From Desulfofustis sp. (GTDB lineage: Bacteria > Desulfobacterota > Desulfobulbia > Desulfobulbales > Desulfocapsaceae), in NCBI GenBank assembly GCA_030145365.1, contig JAQYVS010000168.1:1-5065 (forward strand): a stretch of DNA of 5,065 bases, given 5' to 3'. The position numbers and the translations under genes are program-made. The number at the start of each line of letters is the position of its first letter. Positions within the stretch are counted from its first letter, which is position 1. Below, piece by piece: positions 1 to 5,065 of the stretch. The notes beneath the pieces were generated by a model, which was given only the letters and a program-made list of their open reading frames with translations, made no database searches and was not told the DNA's origin.

Positions 1-1779
1 TCGGCTGGAAGAAGAACACTTAAAAAGATACTGCTTCTCTTCGCTGTTTTTCTCTGTTTTGTCGCCTTGGCCAGACCTCAATACGGTTATCGCTGGATCG
101 ACGTCAAACACAAGGGTATCGACATCCTCTTCGCGTTGGATACCTCAAAAAGTATGCTTGCCGAAGATATTCGCCCCAATCGTCTGACACGCAGTAAACT
201 GGCAATTCTCGATTTCGTATCGACACTTTCCGGTGACCGCGTCGGTTTGCTTCCCTTTGCCGGATCGTCATATCTGATGTGTCCTCTGACATCCGATTAC
301 AAAGCTTTTGAGCAATCTTTAATGGCAGTGGATCAGGCAACTATTCCTCAAGGAGGCACCGACATCGGAGCTGCAATTCTGTCTGCTCAAAAGGTCCTGC
401 ATAACGAGGCAAATCATAAAATTCTTATACTGATCACCGACGGGGAACAGCTGCACGGTAATGTGATGAAGGCAGCCCAACAGGCAGCCGAGAATAAAAT
501 GACCATTCATACGGTGGGAGTAGGAACCGATGAAGGAGAATTGATCCCGGATCCTACAAAAGGTGGATTTGTCCAGTCAGACAACGGTTCATATATCAAA
601 TCAAAGCTTGATCGGAAAAATCTGCAACGAGTAGCAGATACCGCCGGCGGGCTTTACGTTCCACTCGGTGATCAGGGGCAGGGTCTGGCAACTATTTATC
701 GGGAAAAACTGGCTCTCGTCCCTAAAACAGAACTCAGCGAAAGGCGTAAGCAGGTTCCAATCGAACGGTACAGCTGGCCGCTGAGATTGGCGGTGATCCT
801 GTTAGCCATTGAATTTCTGCTTTCCGGTAGAAAAAAGAAGAGACCAATTCCTGTGGGGGTGAGCCGCCTTTCCCGGGCCTTAAAATCAACCACGCCCCTG
901 CTCTGCCTAACCTGTCTTACTCTTTTGGGTAGTGTTCCAGATGTATACGCTACCAACGACCAACAGGCCCGAGAAAATTATAACAATAAAGAATATCTCA
1001 TAGCCTCAGAGCAGTATCAGAGTCTACTTGAAAAAGATCCGCAAAATCCTGAACTCAATTTCAACAACGGAACCACATCATATAAAAACAACCTCTTTGC
1101 AGAAGCTTTACAATCATTTGATAAGGCGCTCATCTCAGAAGATTTATTCCTGCAGGAAAAATCCTATTACAATAAGGCAAACAGTCTCTATCGTTTTGGT
1201 GAATCAACCGTCGGGGCCGAACCGGAACGTACGGTTTCATCATGGGAACAGGCCCTCGCTTCGTATCAGAGCACATTGTCACTGAATCCGGAAAATATCC
1301 AGGCTGCGGCGAATCACAAATTTGTCAGCCAGAAACTGGAGCAGCTGCAACAAGAGCTCGAACATAAAAATAACCAAGACCAGGATTCTGATGAAAATCA
1401 GAGCAGTGATGAGCAGAACCGGAAGGAAAAGGACCAAGAACAAACCCCGCAGGAAAATGACGATTCGGAGCAGGAGAAAAATGAAGCTAAGGATCAGCAG
1501 CAGAAACAATCAGAGCAGGACAATTCAACAAAACCTGATGGAAACGGAAACAGGCAACCCGAAAAAGATGATTCACAAGAACCAGCCTCAATCGAACAGG
1601 AACATGATGCACAAAACACTCAACCGGGGAACAATCAGGCAGAACTGACGGAACAAGAAGCACAGCAGATGAACAAGGAGGAAGCCGAGCAACTCCTGCA
1701 AGCCCTACAGGCAGAAGAAGGAAGAATTTATTTTTACGCCCCGATTATTAAGAATAACGAGCAAAGCCAGGACTGGTAA
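1..1779 (+). CDS. batB: BatB-BatC fusion: VWA-domain membrane protein with C-terminal TPR and acidic Gln-rich tail (5' partial)
   Basis: Frame 1 is open from base 1, so the gene enters from upstream; the TTG at 67 is not the start, because the 22 codons before it encode a basic flank plus a membrane helix running into ALARPQ, the usual BatA/BatB sequence before the VWA domain. About 50-60 residues including a first helix are probably missing. Residues below count from base 1 (592 visible). The VWA domain (about 40-225) has a full metal-binding MIDAS set: DTSKS at 47-51, Thr97 in PLTSD, and Asp147 in ITDGE. A helix follows at 259-275, then basic RKKKRP (positive-inside), then a second hydrophobic, signal-peptide-like segment at about 298-313. 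TPR-type helices occupy about 320-445, a Gln/Glu/Asp/Asn-rich tract 455-546, and a short helix EEAEQLLQAL precedes the C-terminus ending in QDW. VWA and TPR parts are inferred to be periplasmic and to scaffold protein contacts. Fusion of BatB and BatC is known in some proteobacteria. First visible gene of the operon, 9 bases before batD. Family assignment is firm; biochemical role is unknown. Confidence 0.93.
   Translation, partial: SAGRRTLKKILLLFAVFLCFVALARPQYGYRWIDVKHKGIDILFALDTSKSMLAEDIRPNRLTRSKLAILDFVSTLSGDRVGLLPFAGSSYLMCPLTSDYKAFEQSLMAVDQATIPQGGTDIGAAILSAQKVLHNEANHKILILITDGEQLHGNVMKAAQQAAENKMTIHTVGVGTDEGELIPDPTKGGFVQSDNGSYIKSKLDRKNLQRVADTAGGLYVPLGDQGQGLATIYREKLALVPKTELSERRKQVPIERYSWPLRLAVILLAIEFLLSGRKKKRPIPVGVSRLSRALKSTTPLLCLTCLTLLGSVPDVYATNDQQARENYNNKEYLIASEQYQSLLEKDPQNPELNFNNGTTSYKNNLFAEALQSFDKALISEDLFLQEKSYYNKANSLYRFGESTVGAEPERTVSSWEQALASYQSTLSLNPENIQAAANHKFVSQKLEQLQQELEHKNNQDQDSDENQSSDEQNRKEKDQEQTPQENDDSEQEKNEAKDQQQKQSEQDNSTKPDGNGNRQPEKDDSQEPASIEQEHDAQNTQPGNNQAELTEQEAQQMNKEEAEQLLQALQAEEGRIYFYAPIIKNNEQSQDW
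859..957 (+). other. Signal-peptide-like segment at the BatB/BatC junction
   Basis: Within the fused gene, codons from the in-frame GTG at 859 read as a textbook signal peptide: basic n-region (SRLSRALK), hydrophobic core (LLCLTCLTLLG) and a c-region ending V-Y-A, with possible signal peptidase I cleavage after the Ala codon at 949-951. It lies exactly where a stand-alone BatC would begin. As a plain membrane helix it returns the chain to the periplasm after the helix at 775-825. Whether it is cleaved, or used as an internal translation start, cannot be told from sequence. Another in-frame GTG is at 853, with only a weak AAGAAGAG purine stretch upstream. Confidence 0.6.
1363..1638 (+). other. 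Low-complexity acidic Gln/Asn-rich tract in the BatC part
   Basis: About 92 codons are dominated by Gln, Glu, Asp, Asn, Lys and Ser, with no hydrophobic core, so the segment is predicted to be disordered. At DNA level it is strongly purine-rich on the + strand, mostly GAA, GAT, CAG, CAA and AAT codons, without exact tandem repeats. Such a tail after the TPR region is a usual feature of BatC proteins. It separates the TPR domain from the short C-terminal helix, and by topology lies in the periplasm. Confidence 0.85.
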
Positions 1780-1788
1780 GAATCACCC

Positions 1789-3606
1789 ATGAAAACCATA
1801 CAGCGACTCCATCCATATCTGATCGGTATCCTCCTGTTGTTTGGCATTCCCGTCTTTTCTGGCCACTCCGAGGCTCAGGAGATTAAAGCGGAACTGAATC
1901 CAACCACTTTCGGAATTGGTCAATCGGCAACGCTGCAGATCACGGTCAATGGCTCGCAATCGGCCGATATCATCATGCCGGATGTGGATGGGCTTGCCTT
2001 TCATCGCCGGGGACAAAGCAGCCAGATTCAGATTATCAACCGAGCGGTTACTTCCACGGTTGTTTACTCGTATCTGGTTCAGGCTCAAAAAGCGGGAACC
2101 TATACAATCCCCGCAATTACAGTAACTATAGATGGTCGTGAGCATCAGACAACACCGATTTCCTGTACTATAACGCAAATCAGCGGTACACCGCCTGGTT
2201 CAGGCCAGATGGGCTCTACCCCGAAGCAGCAATCGTCAAGAACCGCTGAGCAATCAACTTTCATATCCTTTGTTCCGGAAAAAAATCAGGGGTATCTCAG
2301 CGAAGCTGTTCGAGCAAAAATCAAAGTCTATTTTCATAAAGGGCTCACAGTGAATCAGATTTCACTACCGCAATTTCAAGGCAACGGCCTGCTGCTCGAT
2401 AAACTCAGCGACAAACCATTGCAGACAGAAGAAATCGTAAACAACGAATCATACAGTGTATTGATTTGGGATACCTATATAACCGGGGTAAAAGAAGGGA
2501 ACTATAATCTTGAATTTGAGGTCGATGCCGCCCTGCTCATTCGGTCTCGTCAGCCCACGCCGCCTCCCGGGCTTGGCTCGAGTTTTTTCAATGATTTTTT
2601 TTCTGATTACAGCAACAAACCGATCCGCATCACCAGCCCCGAAATCCCCTTTCAAGTCCTGCCATTGCCTGAGTCTGGCAAACCGGATGGTTTTACCGGG
2701 GCAATCGGCAGCTTCAATCTGAAGGTGACGGCCCAGCCGATATCGGTTGAAGCAGGCGAACCGATTACCCTGACAATGAGCGTGGCCGGAACCGGCAATT
2801 TCGACAATGTTAAAGAACCGATCATCAGTGAACCGGCTGGGATCAAGACTTACACTCCAAACGAAACATTTACTCCCGATCAGAATCCCCACCAAGGGGA
2901 AAAACGATTTGAGCAGGCGGTGATTATCGCTGAACCGACACTGCAGCAGATTCCTCCGATCGTTTTCAGCTTTTTCGATCCGGAAAAAGGCAAATACCAG
3001 ACACTTTTCAGTGATCCGATTGATATTACGGTCACCTCATCACCGATTGCCCGGGATCCAAAGCGGACCGATCAGCCAACCTATGCACCACATCAGGCTG
3101 AAGCTGGGCAGGTTGAGACATCTCGCTCAATCTCCCTGGCTCCGGTAAAGCTCGAGTCTGATCGCGTGGTCACTACCCTGCGCCCGCTTTTCCTTGCCCC
3201 CTGGTTTCTCGCTTCTCTTCTTATCTGTACCCTTGCGATAGCCGGGCTTTCTGGGTTTCGTGTGTACCGCTCCGCCAGGGACAACCGGCCCGAAACCCTT
3301 CATCGCAAAGCCCTTTTCCACAAACGAAAACAAACCCTTGAGCGGTTAGAGAATCTTGCAGGAAAAGAACTCAGTCTTTATCTGGTCGAGACTCAAAGCC
3401 TGTTATGTGAATTTCTGGCAACCCTGCTGCAAACCGAAGGCAGTTCGCTGACAGCAGCGGATATTGTTCAAGAGTTTGGAGATACATCAGCCGTCGCAGA
3501 ATTGTTCCGACTCAGTGATCAACTGCAATACAGCCTGCTGGAACCTCAAGCTGTCGATCAGAAACAATTGCACGAAAACCTTATTTCTTTTGTAAGAGGA
3601 GTTTGA
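1789..3606 (+). CDS. batD: BatD, periplasmic beta-domain protein with one C-terminal membrane anchor
   Basis: This 605-residue protein matches the BatD family in length and layout. A signal peptide spans residues 1-29, with likely cleavage after SEA. The first beta-rich domain (about 30-130) carries the family pattern GQSSQIQIINR (75-85) and GTYTIPAI (103-110). A Ser/Gly/Pro linker (132-155) leads to a second domain (about 156-290) with a Pro-rich, Phe-rich loop, TPPPGLGSSFFNDFFSD (257-273). The BatD hallmark PLPESGKPDGFTGAIGSF (292-309) opens a third domain (to about 416) with GTGNFDNVKEP. A polar linker precedes the single helix at about 466-490, followed by basic residues and a roughly 115-residue helical cytoplasmic tail. 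BatD is thought to act with BatA/B/C/E at the inner membrane, with its beta domains in the periplasm; its activity is not established. ATG 1789 is chosen because it gives the signal peptide directly. Its ribosome site is weak, so coupling to batB translation is likely. Confidence 0.94.
   Translation: MKTIQRLHPYLIGILLLFGIPVFSGHSEAQEIKAELNPTTFGIGQSATLQITVNGSQSADIIMPDVDGLAFHRRGQSSQIQIINRAVTSTVVYSYLVQAQKAGTYTIPAITVTIDGREHQTTPISCTITQISGTPPGSGQMGSTPKQQSSRTAEQSTFISFVPEKNQGYLSEAVRAKIKVYFHKGLTVNQISLPQFQGNGLLLDKLSDKPLQTEEIVNNESYSVLIWDTYITGVKEGNYNLEFEVDAALLIRSRQPTPPPGLGSSFFNDFFSDYSNKPIRITSPEIPFQVLPLPESGKPDGFTGAIGSFNLKVTAQPISVEAGEPITLTMSVAGTGNFDNVKEPIISEPAGIKTYTPNETFTPDQNPHQGEKRFEQAVIIAEPTLQQIPPIVFSFFDPEKGKYQTLFSDPIDITVTSSPIARDPKRTDQPTYAPHQAEAGQVETSRSISLAPVKLESDRVVTTLRPLFLAPWFLASLLICTLAIAGLSGFRVYRSARDNRPETLHRKALFHKRKQTLERLENLAGKELSLYLVETQSLLCEFLATLLQTEGSSLTAADIVQEFGDTSAVAELFRLSDQLQYSLLEPQAVDQKQLHENLISFVRGV
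3596..3601 (+). promoter_or_regulatory. Shine-Dalgarno GAGGAG for batE, inside the end of batD
   Basis: GAGGAG lies in the last codons of batD and decides the batE start. It is 7 bases before ATG 3609 (best spacing), 4 bases before ATG 3606, which overlaps the batD TGA by one base, and 1 base before TTG 3603 (too close). The arrangement implies re-initiation or coupled translation of batE by ribosomes finishing batD. Confidence 0.8.
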
Positions 3607-3608
3607 TG

Positions 3609-4409
3609 ATGGAAATACGTTTCATTGTCGGGAACCTAAAAAAATCACCTTTCCGTCCAATCTCCGTGTTTCAGAATAAAATCTTGAGGCTCTCTATTGC
3701 TCTTCTACTGGGAACTCTAATTTATACCGGATGTGCTGCAGCTGCCGGAGCAAATGCCACAATCGATGAATGCAACCAATTATACCATGACTCCTCATGG
3801 GAAGAAGCGATAGGCTGTTACGAAAATCTGGAGACTTCCTCTGCTTCCCTGTTCAACATCGGCAACACGTATGCGAAAATCGGGAAAACAGGTTATGCAA
3901 TTCTTTATTACCTCCGCGCCCAGTTTTTGACCCCGGACGATTCTGATATCATCGGTAATTTGGCTCACCTGAGAGAAGTACATTCATTGTATCCTCCCGA
4001 GCCATCATTATCCGAACAGTTTTTTAATCTTCTCAGCCTATCCCAATGGTCAATTCTCTGCCTCTTGGCACTTGTTTCCTACCTGCTCTTCATTCTCATT
4101 CACCTGCGAAAAAGGCAAGGAAGAGCAATCGAGATAGCGGTGATCGTGATCTGTATCACATGCTTTTCTGTTGGGACAGCGGGAGCAACAATTCGTTATA
4201 AGCAGTGGCAGCAATCGGTTGTCGTTGCCGACGGCCGGCTGCTGGTATCACCCTTTGCGAACGCTGAATCTATCGGTTCGATCGTTCAGGGAAGATTAGT
4301 TACTCCGCTTAAGACCTACAAGGATTATACGTATACAAGAGATGAAATGGGCAGAAAAGGGTGGTTAAGGAGCGAGCTTCAAATTCCCATCCTGACAGAT
4401 TCCCAATAA
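3609..4409 (+). CDS. batE: BatE, TPR and SH3-like membrane protein
   Basis: This 266-residue protein has the full BatE layout. A basic N-terminus and hydrophobic stretch (about 28-41) form an export signal or anchor, ending in TGC at Cys42, a weak lipoprotein-box candidate. TPR-like helices span about 52-118, including the typical SLFNIGNTYAKIGKTGYAILYY stretch split across two helices and a PDDSDIIGNL ending. Two membrane helices (147-166 and 174-195) flank a short basic loop (RKRQGR), so both the TPR part and the C-terminal SH3-like beta domain (about 203-260, with GRKGWL near its end) should be periplasmic. BatE is found with BatA-D in Bacteroidetes, spirochaetes and some deltaproteobacteria; the SH3-like domain suggests binding to protein or cell wall, which is inference. 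The start at 3609 is chosen for its 7-base spacing from GAGGAG; ATG 3606 or TTG 3603 would add only one or two residues. It is last in the operon and converges on rsmE. Confidence 0.9.
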   Translation: MEIRFIVGNLKKSPFRPISVFQNKILRLSIALLLGTLIYTGCAAAAGANATIDECNQLYHDSSWEEAIGCYENLETSSASLFNIGNTYAKIGKTGYAILYYLRAQFLTPDDSDIIGNLAHLREVHSLYPPEPSLSEQFFNLLSLSQWSILCLLALVSYLLFILIHLRKRQGRAIEIAVIVICITCFSVGTAGATIRYKQWQQSVVVADGRLLVSPFANAESIGSIVQGRLVTPLKTYKDYTYTRDEMGRKGWLRSELQIPILTDSQ

Positions 4410-4423
4410 CCCCACATCACATT
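4410..4423. other. 14-base convergent gap between batE and rsmE
   Basis: Only 14 bases separate the two stop codons. The gap is C/A-rich on the + strand and holds no hairpin or T-run, so no intrinsic terminator is visible between the genes. The best nearby pairing is CCCAA (4402-4406) with TTGGG (4445-4449), only 5 pairs with a loop near 38 bases, which I do not accept as a terminator. Confidence 0.7.
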
Positions 4424-5065
4424 TCACATCGCACCAAGTAGATGTTGGGTAATGACCACTGCTGAAATTGTAGCCGTTTCAGCCCGAAGTATCCGCTCAC
4501 CGAGGCTGACCGACTGCCATCCGCAGGAGACGGCTTCCTCCACTTCGGATGCGGAAAACCCACCTTCCGGCCCCAGCATCAAACAGATGGTTTGTAACGG
4601 GTCCTGAAAATTAATATCGCCTATTTTCAAACCTCCTGCCTCTTCCCATAGGATTATCTTCTGACAGGGTTCAACAAACTCCATTTTCAGCACATCTGCT
4701 AATACCGACTCCCGGCCCAACTCCATCAAACCCAGACGCCCACACTGCTTACAGGCTGTCTTGACGATGGTCTGCAATCGCTGCTGCTTCTTTTGCCGGC
4801 GATCAGGACTCTGTCTTCCCTGGCTCCTGCTGCTGACGAACCGGATAAAATGATCAACGCCAAGTTCAGTGCACTTTTCCACCAGAAAATCTATCTTCCC
4901 GCCTTTAAGATCGCCCTGGCAAATAACAAGGGAAGGGAGTCGTTCCACGATCGGCTTCTTTTCGGATAACAAATTTATTGCCACCCTGCCGCCAAGCTCT
5001 GCGATTTCACCCATGTACAAAGAACCGGTGCCGTCAAACAGTTCGACGCGCTCCCCGACACCAAG
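4424..5065 (-). CDS. rsmE: RsmE, 16S rRNA (uracil-1498 N3)-methyltransferase (5' partial)
   Basis: The enzyme uses S-adenosylmethionine to methylate N3 of U1498 in 16S rRNA of the small subunit and is cytoplasmic. The reading frame continues to base 5065, so the TTG at 5018-5020 is an internal codon; the 15 codons before it read GVGERVELFDGTGS, the usual RsmE N-terminal (PUA-like) strand region. About 25-30 residues are probably missing beyond the window. In the 213 visible residues the SPOUT methyltransferase domain shows KCTELG (64-69), the KQCGR segment (106-110), the cofactor-loop motif GPEGGFSASE (165-174) and LGERILRAETA (188-198) of the trefoil knot. The C-terminus at LLGAM is complete. 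Oddities are modest: a Gln/Arg/Lys-rich insert (80-96) lacking the Trp often seen there, and seven Cys residues. It is convergent with the bat operon and functionally unrelated to it; its promoter is outside the window. Confidence 0.95.
   Translation of the reverse strand, partial: LGVGERVELFDGTGSLYMGEIAELGGRVAINLLSEKKPIVERLPSLVICQGDLKGGKIDFLVEKCTELGVDHFIRFVSSRSQGRQSPDRRQKKQQRLQTIVKTACKQCGRLGLMELGRESVLADVLKMEFVEPCQKIILWEEAGGLKIGDINFQDPLQTICLMLGPEGGFSASEVEEAVSCGWQSVSLGERILRAETATISAVVITQHLLGAM

Noticed and set aside
1279..1509. Antisense frame with a hydrophobic Leu/Phe/Ile-rich translation that looks like a membrane protein
   Set aside because: It is the reverse reading of the Gln/Glu/Asp/Asn-rich tract: such codons read as Leu, Phe, Ile and Val on the other strand. 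It has no ribosome site and overlaps a well-supported gene.
1322..1648. Second + strand frame of about 108 codons overlapping the BatC tail, very basic
   Set aside because: It is a frame-shifted reading of the same purine-rich low-complexity tract, with no recognisable domain and no ribosome site.
1783..2178. Antisense frame of 131 codons opposite the start of batD
   Set aside because: No family resemblance and no initiation signal; batD on the other strand is strongly supported.
2595..2602. Run of eight T as a possible slippage or phase-variation site
   Set aside because: It simply encodes Phe-Phe next to another Phe pair, the frame is intact through it, and eight bases is short for a phase-variable tract.
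2449..2895. Antisense frame of 148 codons within batD
   Set aside because: No recognisable domain; it lies over conserved BatD motifs and is a shadow of batD codon usage.
4402..4449. CCCAA/TTGGG inverted repeat as a terminator between batE and rsmE
   Set aside because: Only five base pairs with a loop near 38 bases and no following T-run.
1..5065. A wholly novel system encoded by this cluster
   Set aside because: Every gene fits a named family (BatB/BatC, BatD, BatE, RsmE) in the expected order; only the mechanism of Bat proteins is unresolved.

Overview
This window holds the downstream end of a Bat ("Bacteroides aerotolerance") operon on the + strand, followed tail-to-tail by a 16S rRNA methyltransferase gene on the - strand. 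In order: (1) a 5'-truncated gene whose product is a BatB-type von Willebrand factor A (VWA) protein fused to a BatC-type TPR protein with an acidic, Gln-rich tail (1-1779); (2) batD (1789-3606); (3) batE (about 3609-4409); (4) rsmE on the - strand (4424-5065), also truncated because its 5' end lies beyond the window. Coding density is almost complete. The only gaps are 9 bases between batB and batD and 14 bases between batE and rsmE, so there are no long empty stretches, RNA genes, mobile elements or CRISPR arrays.

The three + strand genes are packed like one transcript. BatD starts 9 bases after the BatB stop, and batE starts at the batD stop codon behind a clear Shine-Dalgarno sequence, which points to translational coupling. 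The promoter must lie upstream of the window. In other genomes the upstream genes are usually a MoxR-type AAA+ ATPase, a DUF58 protein and batA. The predicted topologies fit one membrane assembly: the VWA domain, the TPR segments, the BatD beta-domains and the BatE SH3-like domain all project into the periplasm. The C-terminal 115 residues of BatD are the only sizeable cytoplasmic part visible. The molecular function of Bat proteins is unsettled; links to oxygen or oxidative stress tolerance and envelope integrity are proposed from family literature, not shown by this sequence.

The organism is a Gram-negative bacterium, judging by signal peptides, a periplasmic-type Bat system and base composition that looks near 50% GC by eye. 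A BatB-BatC fusion together with BatD and BatE suggests a deltaproteobacterial (Desulfobacterota-like) lineage. A gammaproteobacterium or other group cannot be excluded, and this assignment is a low-confidence inference.

I do not see a wholly undescribed system. The points most worth following are the signal-peptide-like segment buried at the BatB/BatC junction with in-frame GTG codons ahead of it, the topology that singles out the BatD tail as the cytoplasmic contact, and the uncertain N-terminal processing of BatE.
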